A stretch of DNA of 64,000 nt, from positions 36,201-100,200 of the forward strand of contig CAYWJU010000006.1 in assembly GCA_964458645.1 (NCBI GenBank). Reading direction: 5' to 3'. The translations under genes were made by a program, and so were the position numbers. Of the stretch, positions 1-8,934 are shown piece by piece. The first letter of the stretch is position 1. Every line of letters starts with the position of its first letter. A model generated the notes under the pieces. It did no database searches, was not told the DNA's origin, and saw only the letters and a program-made list of their open reading frames with translations. Origin of the DNA: DAORHV01 sp964458645 (GTDB lineage: Bacteria; Patescibacteriota; Gracilibacteria; Peribacterales; Peribacteraceae).

Positions 1-9
1 TTGCTGAGG

Positions 10-198
10 AAAGTTCAGGCAGATCTGCATACGGTTTTCGGCACCATGCAGCGCCGAACTCTTTGCTCCGCTGCGACGACAATGCGGGATGGGGAAAGAT
101 CAGACAGATGTGATTTTTGAAGCCAAAACAACATCAGCCCATTCGCGATTGTGGTCTTAAAAACGATTGGCCGTGACAAAGGCAAAGTTCAGACAGAT
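10..198. repeat. Three spaced copies of a 15-bp direct repeat
   Basis: The motif AAAGTTCAGRCAGAT occurs at 10-24, 95-109 (one A for T) and 184-198, spaced 85 and 89 bp. Bases after each copy are partly alike. It lies upstream of the DNA-binding gene at 374 and may continue left of the window. The rest of 1-360 shows no convincing gene. Confidence 0.6.
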
Positions 199-278
199 GC
201 GAAAGCCATTCTGTAAGCGGCAAAATCGGGCTTTTTGGCACTGTGAAACGGAAGCTCAGAAACTTACACTGCAGCACA

Positions 279-307
279 TAGACATTTTGTGCCAACTCTG
301 CTAAAAT
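279..307 (+). promoter_or_regulatory. Probable promoter of the 374 operon
   Basis: An extended -10, TG-C-TAAAAT at 299-307, has a weak -35 TAGACA at 279-284 with a 17-bp spacer. The predicted start near 314 gives a leader of about 60 nt ending in an A-rich stretch before the ATG at 374. Confidence 0.45.
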
Positions 308-373
308 TAAGCATAGTAAAGTTACAAGAACAAGGTACGCACTAACGCGCACCAAAAACAAAAATCAAAATTC

Positions 374-961
374 ATGTCCGCCCGCGACACCCGATTGGCC
401 GATGTACGACGCTTGCTCAAGCAGGCTGTCGAGTTGGAGTTGAGTGCCGGAGCGGTGCAGCGTTTGAAGTGGTTTTTGTACACACTCGAACACGACAACA
501 ACGTCAGCTTGGCATGCCGTCACTTCGGCATTGCACGCTCGACGTTCATGCGTTGGTGGAATCGCTTCGACGCACAGAACGTGTCGAGCCTGGAGGAAAC
601 GTCGCGTCGGCCGCATGCCGTACGCGCGCCCGAAACCGATGCCCGAACGGTGGCCGCCATTCGCGAACTGCGCATGGCACACCCGACCACGGGCAAGGTC
701 GGCATTCACACAATGCTGCGCGAGATCTACGGCATCGAAGCTTCTGTGTCGACCGTCGGCCGCGTCATCGCTCGCCACAAATTGTTCTTCGGTGAAAAGG
801 CATCGCATCTGCAGAAGCGTGGCGAAACGGAAATCGTAACGAGCACGGAGCAGGACACCACCACCGCAATCAACACGACGCAGCTCACTCCTGCGTCTGC
901 TTCGGAAGCCGATGAGGACCCGCTCTCCATGCTGCCGCTTCCTCCCCTGCCGACTTCGTAA
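374..961 (+). CDS. Transposase-derived helix-turn-helix DNA-binding protein without a catalytic domain
   Basis: This 195-residue protein has two consecutive helix-turn-helix units, about residues 40-70 (SLACRHFGIARSTFMRWWNR) and 92-137 (IRELRMAHPTTGKVGIH then a YGIEAS-STVGR stretch). This is the N-terminal DNA-binding arrangement of IS3/IS481-type transposases. The DDE integrase domain that should follow is absent: after residue 140 there is only a hydrophilic Thr/Pro-rich tail. The gene ends 5 bp before a large surface-protein gene, so the two are probably one operon. I infer a domesticated DNA-binding protein, perhaps a regulator of the surface genes. The alternative is a transposase remnant, but the frame is intact with its own promoter and stop. 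No terminal inverted repeats were seen. Confidence 0.75.
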   Translation: MSARDTRLADVRRLLKQAVELELSAGAVQRLKWFLYTLEHDNNVSLACRHFGIARSTFMRWWNRFDAQNVSSLEETSRRPHAVRAPETDARTVAAIRELRMAHPTTGKVGIHTMLREIYGIEASVSTVGRVIARHKLFFGEKASHLQKRGETEIVTSTEQDTTTAINTTQLTPASASEADEDPLSMLPLPPLPTS

Positions 962-966
962 GCCCC

Positions 967-3273
967 ATGCGACGCTTTGTCACCAGCATCGGCTTGGCAC
1001 TCCTGGCGCTCACTCTGAGCGCACCGGTCGCCATGGCTCAGGTGAGCACGTCGTTCCAGCTGCAGGAAAGCATGGGCGACAACGCTACCGGAGATCCGGG
1101 CGTGAGCACGTCGTTCCAGCACATCAACAACGGCGTGACGTGGAACGATTCGGTCCTCACTGGAAACAACTTCATCCTGACGACCGGACCCGCAACGACT
1201 GCCGGCACGAGTAGCAGTTCGTCGAGCGGTGCTGGCGGCACGACCGGCGGTGGCAGCACCGGCGGCGATACCGGTACGAGCGGCGGCGGTTACCGACCGC
1301 ATCCTGCGGCAAGCAGTGCAAGTGCGAGCATGTCTTCGAGCAGCACGAGTTCTCGTGGCCCGCGCGTACCGCACACGTATCCGACCACAAGTTCTGCAAG
1401 CAGCGCATCGGCCGAAGAAACAACGACCGATCTGTCGAGCTCGGCATGGACGGAGACGACATACGATACGTCTTCGATCGACGGTACGGCACTGAGTCTG
1501 CGGTACTTCGGCGCGGTTGATCCGCTCTGTCCTCCTGCAGTAACGCTGCACAGTGCAGCAACGGAAACCGCCACATGGTTCTGGCTGTGGATCGTGCTGT
1601 TCTGCATTGCGATTGCCTGCAGCAGCGCCATGACCTACGTGCTGCACAAGCGCATCCGCACGTTCTTGAAAAAGAAGCGCAATCGCACGGTTGCCATGAG
1701 CGTGCTGTTGGCACTGTTCTCGCTGGGACTGGGCCTGCTGCTGCTCGGCATGCCGTTCACCGCACACGCCGCCAACGCGACCACTCCGCTCCTGAGCACC
1801 TATAAGGGCAACCTCTTGAACGCCAGCGGTACACCTATTACGACGGCGGTCACCATTCGCTTCAGCTATTGGAAGAGTTCCGACTTCGTGACTTCGGATC
1901 TTACGGGCGGCGGCGCAATCAATACGAGTGCCACCAACTATGTCAGCTGGAACGAAGTGCAAACCGTCACGCCGACCGCACAGGGTTACTTCTCGGTTGA
2001 ACTCGGCAAAGTCACGCCGCTCATCGACTTCAGCACGCTGCCGGTGGACACCCTGAAGAATCTCCACCTGCAAGTAGAGGTGAAGATGGCCGGCGATCCG
2101 GATACCTCGTACGAGTTGCTGGACACCAATCCGAGTGACGCCGCTTTGGATCGCTCGCGCGTGACCACCGTACCGTTTGCACACAACGCCGAGTTGCTCG
2201 ACCAGCACGACACCGGAACCGGCAGCTTCAATATTCCGGTATTGGACCTGAGCGGCCTGCTGCCCAAGAGCACCATCCCCGGTGGCACGAACGCAAACAC
2301 CTTCGTGCTGAACAGCGACGACAGCGCCGCCACCGAAGTCGTGCTGCAATTCGGCAATGCACTGTCCAAGCAACTGAGCTACGACAGCGTGAACGGTTGG
2401 TTCAACTTCAATGACGATGTGCGCATTCAAGGAGACTTGACCGTCACCGGTCTGGTGAACGGCATCAACCTGAGTTCGTTGCAGAGTTCCACCGGCGCAC
2501 TGAAGGCATACGTCGGTGCCGGACTGACCATTATGGTTTCCGGCGGAAGCTACCGCTTGAATGGAGTAGTCACCAACTATGCAGGCGCCAGCGGCGTGGC
2601 CGTTCCCGCCAGCACTTCGAGCTCCGTGTTCTTCGGCTCCGGCGGACTGACTGTAACGACACTCGGCTACCCGACCGATGAGTCGTATATCCCCGTTGCC
2701 GAAGTAACGACCAACGGCTCAAGCGTACTGACCATTACCGATCGCCGCATTCTCAATAGTGACGACCGTGAAACCACGGTGCAAACCGTCTTCAATCCGG
2801 AGTTCGAGCATGCCAGCTACCAGGGCGACGGCACCGACAACATCGGTCAGCTGCAGGTCAGTCACGACAATACGACCAAGGCAAACTTCTACGACTGGTC
2901 GAGCACGCGCCCAGTGCTGCAGGACTACGACATCTTGCTGAAGGCACATCTGTCGCCGAACTTCGTCCGCTGGAAGGCGGGTGGTGCCGAAAATCCGCTG
3001 AGCCTGGATTACCGCACGACGAACGCCAGCAACGCCGCCAACAAAGTGGACATTCAGGTCTACGATACCAACGGCGTACCGGTCACCTTGTCCGGCTCTG
3101 TTTCCAACCTGGCGAATACCAGCTGGACCACCAGCGGCATCGACCTCGGCAGCGGTGGAACATGGACTCCGGGACAAGACTTCTTGATCCGCATCCGCGC
3201 GTCCGCAAAAGACAACTTCCAGGTGCATATCGGCAGCCTGAAAATGCAGTACGTGGAGCTCCGACGAGAGTAA
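967..3273 (+). CDS. Large surface protein with two internal secretion/membrane segments
   Basis: A 768-residue protein. Residues 1-24 form a signal peptide ending AMA. A Ser/Gly/Thr-rich stalk spans about 78-175. A membrane segment (202-226) is followed by a very basic stretch (228-240). A second signal-peptide-like hydrophobic segment from Met244 ends in AHA at 266-268. The remainder is extracellular: a domain around 270-420, a fibre module near 450-500, and a C-terminal domain shared with the next gene (for example W-T-P near GGTWTP). The family is not recognised. It looks like two secreted proteins joined in one frame. A VSTSFQ segment is repeated at residues 26-31 and 46-51, and the underlying 19-bp DNA repeat is identical. 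It lies 5 bp after the HTH gene, probably co-transcribed. Confidence 0.8.
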   Translation: MRRFVTSIGLALLALTLSAPVAMAQVSTSFQLQESMGDNATGDPGVSTSFQHINNGVTWNDSVLTGNNFILTTGPATTAGTSSSSSSGAGGTTGGGSTGGDTGTSGGGYRPHPAASSASASMSSSSTSSRGPRVPHTYPTTSSASSASAEETTTDLSSSAWTETTYDTSSIDGTALSLRYFGAVDPLCPPAVTLHSAATETATWFWLWIVLFCIAIACSSAMTYVLHKRIRTFLKKKRNRTVAMSVLLALFSLGLGLLLLGMPFTAHAANATTPLLSTYKGNLLNASGTPITTAVTIRFSYWKSSDFVTSDLTGGGAINTSATNYVSWNEVQTVTPTAQGYFSVELGKVTPLIDFSTLPVDTLKNLHLQVEVKMAGDPDTSYELLDTNPSDAALDRSRVTTVPFAHNAELLDQHDTGTGSFNIPVLDLSGLLPKSTIPGGTNANTFVLNSDDSAATEVVLQFGNALSKQLSYDSVNGWFNFNDDVRIQGDLTVTGLVNGINLSSLQSSTGALKAYVGAGLTIMVSGGSYRLNGVVTNYAGASGVAVPASTSSSVFFGSGGLTVTTLGYPTDESYIPVAEVTTNGSSVLTITDRRILNSDDRETTVQTVFNPEFEHASYQGDGTDNIGQLQVSHDNTTKANFYDWSSTRPVLQDYDILLKAHLSPNFVRWKAGGAENPLSLDYRTTNASNAANKVDIQVYDTNGVPVTLSGSVSNLANTSWTTSGIDLGSGGTWTPGQDFLIRIRASAKDNFQVHIGSLKMQYVELRRE

Positions 3274-3451
3274 GCGCTTCCGCTATACTATAAGGAATAT
3301 ATTATTCAATTTTGTCCACTTTTTGCCGGTGACGACTTTTTGGCATTTGTATAAGCAAAGATCTGCTTCAAACCACTTTTCTGATCGAATATATCACGCC
3401 ACAATATACAGAATGGTCAAGATGAACGCTCTACACCTTCTTCTCTCTGTG

Positions 3452-3460
3452 TGCTATAGT
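3452..3460 (+). promoter_or_regulatory. Extended -10 promoter deciding the start of the fibre gene
   Basis: TG-C-TATAGT lies at 3452-3460, putting transcription start near 3467. The in-frame ATG at 3462 would fall upstream of the transcript, so the ATG at 3483 is chosen. Confidence 0.6.
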
Positions 3461-3482
3461 AATGCGATACCAACAAATATTT

Positions 3483-5201
3483 ATGTTCAAATACACACTT
3501 CCCCGCAGTTGCGCACGGGCCAGCAAATTCATTGCTGGAATCGCGCTTGGTTCGATTGCTTTCGCCTCACTGTCGCCACTGGCGTCGGCTGCGGGCAGCT
3601 GGGCACCAACATTGCTGGTGAACACGGAATCGTTCCAGCAAATCGATGGTGGAGACGGCAGCACCGACATCGAGCTGCGCTTCGGAAGCAGCGGCGTCAC
3701 CTTGAAATACTTAACCAACGGAAAATTCCAATTCTCCGCGGGCTTGAGTGTTCTCGGCACGCTGTCGGGTTCCAACTTGAACATTGATCGGAACGCTACG
3801 ATTGGAGGAGCATTGACCGCAACCGGTGCGATTACGACGAAGAGCACCCTCTCTGGAGCCAACTTGGTCATTAATCGTAACGGTAACTTCGGAGGACAAT
3901 TGACTGTCACTGGCGCCATCTTGGGCGCATCGACCATTACCGCGAAGACGGTCTTGTCCGGTACTACGTTGCGTGTGTCCGGTAATGCAGACGTTCAGGG
4001 GGCACTGGCTGCTTCCGGAGCGATCCGCACCGACGGGAATCTTACTATTAATGATGATGCTGACTCGAACAACGCCGTGTTGACCTTCGGTAACACGTCC
4101 GGCAACCAGTCCATTACCTTCTTGAACACCGCGCAGCGATTCCAGTTCAGCAGGGGAATTTCGGTACTGGGTACTATTTCGGGTTCCAGCTTGAACGTTG
4201 ATCGCAACGCCACCGTCGGTGGAACGCTCACCGTCACTGGCGCCGTGCTGGGTATGTCGACCATTACCGCCAAGACCGTCTTGTCCGGTACCACGTTGCG
4301 TGTGTCCGGTAATGCAGACATCAACGGCTCACTCTCCGTCACGGGTTCCATCCTTACGGAAGGCAACCTGACGTTGGGTGGCGATGACGCTGCAACAGAT
4401 GTGTCATTGACCTTCATGAATTCGGGCACCGACGAAACATTCACCTGGCTCGAAAGCAACGATAAGTTCTACCTGTCCGATGACTTGGACGTGAACGGCA
4501 CCATTTCGGGCACCACGCTCAAGATTTCCGGCAACGGCACGCACACTATGTCCGGCTCACTCACGATCGAAGGCGCCTTGTCTGGCTCGACGATCCAGGG
4601 CTTTGGTCTCGGCGACTGTAGCGGCACCAACCAGAAGTTGGTGTACAACGCAGCCATCGACAAATTCGAATGTGCTACAGACCAGACCGGTGCAGGCAGC
4701 AACGGTAGCGGACAGATTCTCTCGCTCCACCCCGAATACCCAGGCGCTGTCTACTACGCCAGCGGATCCGTCTTCGTGGGCCAGATGACCCTGTCGGGTG
4801 GCACGACCGCACTGGATAACACCTTCAAGTGGACCTCCACCAAGGCCGCTCTGAACGACTACTGGATCTCCGTCCGCGTCCGCCTGCCGGATAACTTCAG
4901 CACTTGGGACCCGACGAAGCCGATTGAGCTCCGCTACAAGACCGGTGTCGCCTCGAACGCCAACAACTACGTCAGCATCCGCATTAAGGACACTGCCGGA
5001 GTCGAGCGCCCGCTGACCGGTGGCGAAAACCTGGCAAGCACCTCGTTCACGACCGCAAGCATTAAGGGCCCAGAAGCAGGCGGTACATGGACTCCGAAAG
5101 GCTACGTCACGATCTACGTGAAGCTGGCCGCCAACAACACTGCCAGCGCCTATGCCGCAGCCGGATTCATTAACCTGAACTTCGAATCGACGCTCCCGTA
5201 A
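3483..5201 (+). CDS. Secreted fibre-like surface protein with repeated beta modules
   Basis: A 572-residue secreted protein. The N-terminus is a signal peptide ending in SAAGS after a hydrophobic core. The body is built of repeats of roughly 22-25 residues with the pattern LSGTTLRVSGNAD followed by G-L-VTGAI, alternating with longer blocks containing LTFGN and TDETFTWLES. This resembles trimeric phage tail-fibre or adhesin shafts. A DCSGT / KFECATDQTG block precedes the C-terminal domain of about 150 residues, which matches the C-terminus of the 967-3273 protein (PLSLDYRT/PIELRYKT, GGTWTP). Many modules recur almost unchanged in the 8935-13875 protein. It has its own promoter and is followed by a strong terminator. 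I infer a cell-surface adhesin or fibre; the binding target is unknown. Confidence 0.8.
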   Translation: MFKYTLPRSCARASKFIAGIALGSIAFASLSPLASAAGSWAPTLLVNTESFQQIDGGDGSTDIELRFGSSGVTLKYLTNGKFQFSAGLSVLGTLSGSNLNIDRNATIGGALTATGAITTKSTLSGANLVINRNGNFGGQLTVTGAILGASTITAKTVLSGTTLRVSGNADVQGALAASGAIRTDGNLTINDDADSNNAVLTFGNTSGNQSITFLNTAQRFQFSRGISVLGTISGSSLNVDRNATVGGTLTVTGAVLGMSTITAKTVLSGTTLRVSGNADINGSLSVTGSILTEGNLTLGGDDAATDVSLTFMNSGTDETFTWLESNDKFYLSDDLDVNGTISGTTLKISGNGTHTMSGSLTIEGALSGSTIQGFGLGDCSGTNQKLVYNAAIDKFECATDQTGAGSNGSGQILSLHPEYPGAVYYASGSVFVGQMTLSGGTTALDNTFKWTSTKAALNDYWISVRVRLPDNFSTWDPTKPIELRYKTGVASNANNYVSIRIKDTAGVERPLTGGENLASTSFTTASIKGPEAGGTWTPKGYVTIYVKLAANNTASAYAAAGFINLNFESTLP

Positions 5202-5244
5202 GCCTGACCGAACACTCGCGAACACTTTCTTCAAACGAGAAGGA

Positions 5245-5269
5245 CCCCTCCGCACCGGGAGGGGTTTTT
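5245..5269 (+). terminator. Rho-independent terminator
   Basis: A 7-bp stem, CCCCTCC (5245-5251) with GGAGGGG (5258-5264), is followed by TTTTT. It ends the fibre gene. The minus-strand gene ends just beyond, but the T-run suits only the plus strand. Confidence 0.85.
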
Positions 5270-5282
5270 CTTTGGTGCGCCA

Positions 5283-6350
5283 TTATTCAGACGCACTGTC
5301 CTCACCTTCGGCAGCCATGCGCATATCCACTTGATCATACGTTCGTCGAGAGACCTCGCGAATGAACGATATACCACGCTGCACATCGCTACTACGCGTC
5401 ATAACACACAGCAGGTACGGCCGCTTGGGATAATACACAATGCCGCAATCGTGGAACTGTTTTTCAGGCTCATCGGGAATGTCTCGAATGCCAAACTTAT
5501 GAGCCACGAGAACGTCGGCAGGAACACCTGCTTTCAGGGCATCTTTGAATGCCGATTCGGCCAGCAGTGCCAACGCTTTTTGTGAGAGATCGGGGCGCAA
5601 AAAACGCCCGTTGAATAGAATGCGGAAGAGTGACGCGTAGTTCTTCACCGACATCGTGTGTTCGGTGGCGGCGCTGTACATACCCAGCTCTTTGTACATA
5701 ACCTCCAAGGTCTGGCCGCTTTCGTCCAACACGGCCAAAAGTTTTCTCAACATGTCGGCGGATGCGTTGTCGGAATAGATGGTCATTTTGCCGAGTAAGT
5801 CGTCGACCGTATACGGCTGGCCGGGCTTCAGCGTTTCCTCGGGGTGCTCCACATTCATAAGCCCCGTGTACGCACCGGACATGACGATTTGCTGCGATAG
5901 AAGCTCGGGCATGTCTTGCGATACGCGCAACACCGCCAGCAACAAGGGGAGTTTGAACAGGCTTGCCGGCGTGAATTTATCGTCTTCATTCACACCGAAC
6001 CACGGACCGCCGACAAGATCGCGAAAATACACCGCACCACCGGTAATTAATCCGGCTTTGCGCTGTGCTTCAATCCACTCGTACAAGTCATGCTCGAATT
6101 CCTCGTACTCCGGCATGAACACTCCAGAAGCATCGCTTTTGCAGCGGATCAGCGGATTCAGTAAAGCGTATTGCGAGCAATTCTGATTGTGATGCACATG
6201 CATGGAATGCCCAAGCCAGACACCGGAGGCGGCACTAGAAATGGTCAGTACGAGCAACGCCCAGAGACAGCCGATGGAAAAATTCCTGATACGCAGATTA
6301 CCCGCCATGATCCGCTTTGAAAGAGAGGTTTGCAAGTTGCGAATATGCAA
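5283..6350 (-). CDS. Class A beta-lactamase-like secreted serine hydrolase
   Basis: A 355-residue member of the serine beta-lactamase/penicillin-binding superfamily. The nucleophile motif is S130-L-F-K133, the SDN loop is S193-D194-N195, and the KTG equivalent is degenerate, H284-K285-F-G. An N-terminal membrane segment at about residues 27-47 anchors or exports it. Family knowledge says such proteins hydrolyse beta-lactams or D,D-peptides. The degenerate KTG and the lack of a clear Glu166 loop make true beta-lactamase activity uncertain. The start is a TTG at 6350 with TATCCT 7 nt upstream, consistent with a leaderless transcript. An ATG at 6308 (residue 15) is the alternative and would still keep the membrane segment. 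Confidence 0.75.
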   Translation of the reverse strand: MHIRNLQTSLSKRIMAGNLRIRNFSIGCLWALLVLTISSAASGVWLGHSMHVHHNQNCSQYALLNPLIRCKSDASGVFMPEYEEFEHDLYEWIEAQRKAGLITGGAVYFRDLVGGPWFGVNEDDKFTPASLFKLPLLLAVLRVSQDMPELLSQQIVMSGAYTGLMNVEHPEETLKPGQPYTVDDLLGKMTIYSDNASADMLRKLLAVLDESGQTLEVMYKELGMYSAATEHTMSVKNYASLFRILFNGRFLRPDLSQKALALLAESAFKDALKAGVPADVLVAHKFGIRDIPDEPEKQFHDCGIVYYPKRPYLLCVMTRSSDVQRGISFIREVSRRTYDQVDMRMAAEGEDSASE

Positions 6351-6476
6351 TGACTGAAGGATAAGTAAATTTGCGTATTATCACTAATATGATGTTCGTC
6401 ATTTGTTTATTTTAAAAGAAAAAGCTTAGTATTGTCTGTTTAACTTTGCTTTTTTATTTTTTTACTTTTTTCTTTT

Positions 6477-8891
6477 ATGTTTTCTAGTAAAAATGTCGTT
6501 ACGGCAAGAGTGCGCAGCTCGCGCGTTCTTGTCGCCACCTCGCTCGTGCTGAGCATGCTGCTGCCAGCCGGGAATGCGTTTGCAGCCGGAGACCCTGAAC
6601 TCTCGTGGATACGTCAATTCGGAACAGCGACAGCAAGTAACGAGACAGCACGTGCCGTGGATGACGACGGCAATACCTTCGTCGGCGGCACGACGGACGG
6701 CGTTCTTTCGGGGCAAACCAGCGCCGGTGGCACCGACGGCTGGATCCGCAAATACGACCGATTCGGCAACCTTGTGTTCGTCGAGCAATTCGGCACAGAT
6801 GGGGATGACGTCGTAACCGGCATCGGCATTGAACCGTCTGGCATCCACGTCATTGGCTACACCGAGGGTACGCTGCCGGGTGAGACCAGCGCCGGCGGCA
6901 TCGACATATTTGTACGAAAATATGCTACGGGGCTGGAGCCCGAGCAAACGACCATGGTGCAATTCGGCACCGAGGGCGACGATTACGCGCTGAGTGCGGA
7001 GGGCGACCAATCCGGCTCGTTCATGACGGGCAAAACCGACGGTGCGCTTCCGGGCGCAACGAACAGCGGCGGTTTCGACGCATTCGCGGCGCGTTTGGGG
7101 CCGGATCTCAACATCGCGTGGATCGATCAGTGGGGATCGGATGCCGATGATTGGGCAACCGGCCTAGATTTCGACGGCGGACCTGATGTGGTGGTCTCGG
7201 GTGGAACCAACGGCACACTGCCCGGCCAAACCAGCGCGGGTGGAACAGATGCGTTCATGCGACGCATCTCTGTGACCACCGGCACGGAAAACCTGACTGT
7301 GCAATTCGGCACGGCACAATATGATGAGGCCGCAGCGGCCGTAAGCAGCGGAGAAGATACCGTGGTAGCAGGAACAACCTACGGAAGCATGCCCGGATTC
7401 ACCAATGCCGGCGGTGCCGACGGATTCGTACGTGCATTTCCAGTTGCCAACAGCACATCGCCAGAATGGTTGCACCAATTCGGCACCAGTGGCGACGACG
7501 TGGTGAGTGGCGGCGCATTCGCCGGAGACCGCTTGATGTACATCATCGGCACGACGGACGGCGCCTTCCCCGGCCAAATCAATGCGGGCGGCAAGGATGT
7601 CTTCTTACGCAAGTATTACACGTACGATGGCCAATTGCGCTGGCACTCTCAGATTGGAACCGGATTTGATGATACTGCACGGGGCATCGGCCTGGATCAG
7701 ACGCTGCACCACATCTTCGCTTTGGGTGAAACACTTGGCTCGCTTCCGGAAAACACCAATAGCGGCGGCTCGGATGCATTCATTATGAAATACAAACAAG
7801 ACAACGACAGTGACGGTATTTATAACGAGGTAGATACCAGTCCAGAGAATTTCAGCGACGAATTCAGTGACTTCGCATTGCACGGCGGCACCACGGTGGG
7901 AGTGGTTGTGGACCGCGCGGACCAGGGATTAGTGATCCAGGATTCCGCGGCGGAAGGCGTAGAAATCGCGGTCGACTCTGGCGGGCCGGAGACACCGGCC
8001 GACGTGAGCGTGTGCAACGGACTGGCCGAAAGCCAGCTGGAACCGGGCGACGCGATTGACGTGGTGTGCGCCAGTGCGCACATCAGCGTTCTGGGCGGCG
8101 AAGTGGACACCACGTTCGTGGCGCCCGACGGCATGACAACGACCACGGTATTCGATGCTGGCAATACGCTGGCATTCGACGGCAACAGTGCATTCAGCGC
8201 CGACGCACAGAACACCGATGACATCGTCATCAATATCGGGTCGACCGAGCAAGTCATCGGCCCCGGCGCCACTATCCGCCTTGTGCCGCTGCTGCAGGAT
8301 GCCTTCATCCGACAGGGTCACCCCAATCAGAATGAGGGCGCCAACCCCATGTTGCTTGTCCGCAAGAAAGGGGACACGCGAACTGTAGTGGGCTTCGACC
8401 TTGCATCCATGGACCTTAGTGGACTGACGAGCGCAACGCTGGTGATGACCATCGGCTCGGCGCCGCCGGCGAACTGGGGCCAGGGCGGAGCGATAGAGGT
8501 GCGCCGTCTGCTTGCACCTTGGACGGAAGGAAACGGCAAGGACATCGATGTTCCCGAGGTGGATTCCACGCGAGGAACCGGCAGCGGCATCACATGGAAA
8601 TGCGGCACCGATACGGACATTTTGAATACCGAAAAAGACTGTGCCGGGAACTGGGAAGGCGGCGATAACGCAGTGGCACCTCGTACGGCCGCACCCATTA
8701 CGATCACCAACGGCATGAGCGGCGAGCTGCACTTTGACGTCACCCAGGACGTACTGGCAGGCGCCAACTATGGCTGGCTGGTGAAAAAGCCGAACGAAAA
8801 CCAAAACGGTAATATTAAGTTTTATTCACGCGAGGGCGCAGCAGGCGACCCATCGCTCGCACCCAAGCTTATTCTGGAATTCGCAAACTAA
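6477..8891 (+). CDS. Secreted beta-propeller (SBBP) protein with C-terminal DNRLRE domain
   Basis: An 804-residue protein with a signal peptide ending AFAAG. Residues of about 35-430 contain at least eight repeats of 45-55 residues with the pattern QFGT-DD then GTLPGQTSAGGTDAF, typical of the SBBP seven-bladed propeller repeat. The last 200 residues carry a DNRLRE-type domain (AFIRQGHPNQNEG, GFDLASM, then LHFDVTQDV), which in other bacteria is a carbohydrate-binding-like module found next to repeats. Roles are structural or adhesive by family knowledge. The leader is T-rich and has no Shine-Dalgarno; TAGTAT near 6427 is a possible -10. It lies in the surface island, divergent from the serine hydrolase. 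Confidence 0.8.
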   Translation: MFSSKNVVTARVRSSRVLVATSLVLSMLLPAGNAFAAGDPELSWIRQFGTATASNETARAVDDDGNTFVGGTTDGVLSGQTSAGGTDGWIRKYDRFGNLVFVEQFGTDGDDVVTGIGIEPSGIHVIGYTEGTLPGETSAGGIDIFVRKYATGLEPEQTTMVQFGTEGDDYALSAEGDQSGSFMTGKTDGALPGATNSGGFDAFAARLGPDLNIAWIDQWGSDADDWATGLDFDGGPDVVVSGGTNGTLPGQTSAGGTDAFMRRISVTTGTENLTVQFGTAQYDEAAAAVSSGEDTVVAGTTYGSMPGFTNAGGADGFVRAFPVANSTSPEWLHQFGTSGDDVVSGGAFAGDRLMYIIGTTDGAFPGQINAGGKDVFLRKYYTYDGQLRWHSQIGTGFDDTARGIGLDQTLHHIFALGETLGSLPENTNSGGSDAFIMKYKQDNDSDGIYNEVDTSPENFSDEFSDFALHGGTTVGVVVDRADQGLVIQDSAAEGVEIAVDSGGPETPADVSVCNGLAESQLEPGDAIDVVCASAHISVLGGEVDTTFVAPDGMTTTTVFDAGNTLAFDGNSAFSADAQNTDDIVINIGSTEQVIGPGATIRLVPLLQDAFIRQGHPNQNEGANPMLLVRKKGDTRTVVGFDLASMDLSGLTSATLVMTIGSAPPANWGQGGAIEVRRLLAPWTEGNGKDIDVPEVDSTRGTGSGITWKCGTDTDILNTEKDCAGNWEGGDNAVAPRTAAPITITNGMSGELHFDVTQDVLAGANYGWLVKKPNENQNGNIKFYSREGAAGDPSLAPKLILEFAN

Positions 8892-8912
8892 CCGCGAAGA
8901 ACCAACCGAAGT

Positions 8913-8934
8913 CCCCGGCACAACTGTGCCGGGG
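8913..8934. terminator. Hairpin between two convergent genes
   Basis: A perfect 9-bp stem, CCCCGGCAC (8913-8921) with GTGCCGGGG (8926-8934), has a 4-nt loop. It separates the propeller gene from the stop codon of the giant minus-strand gene. Neither side has a clear T-run. Confidence 0.55.

Noticed and set aside
1..110. RNase P RNA, from GAGGAAAGTTC at the window start
   Set aside because: The resemblance to the conserved GAGGAAAGTCC is limited to that motif; the same sequence recurs twice downstream as a plain direct repeat and no ACAGAA element follows.
134..361. 75-codon minus-strand ORF with a hydrophobic start
   Set aside because: It overlaps the promoter and leader of the 374 gene and the repeat array, has no recognisable family, and its composition fits chance translation of AT-rich DNA.
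727..2430. 567-codon minus-strand ORF
   Set aside because: It is antisense to the surface-protein gene and consists of Arg/His/Ala-rich shadow translation.
5283..6350. Calling the serine hydrolase a beta-lactamase resistance gene
   Set aside because: SxxK and SDN are present, but KTG is degenerate and a clear Glu166 loop was not found, so only superfamily membership is claimed.
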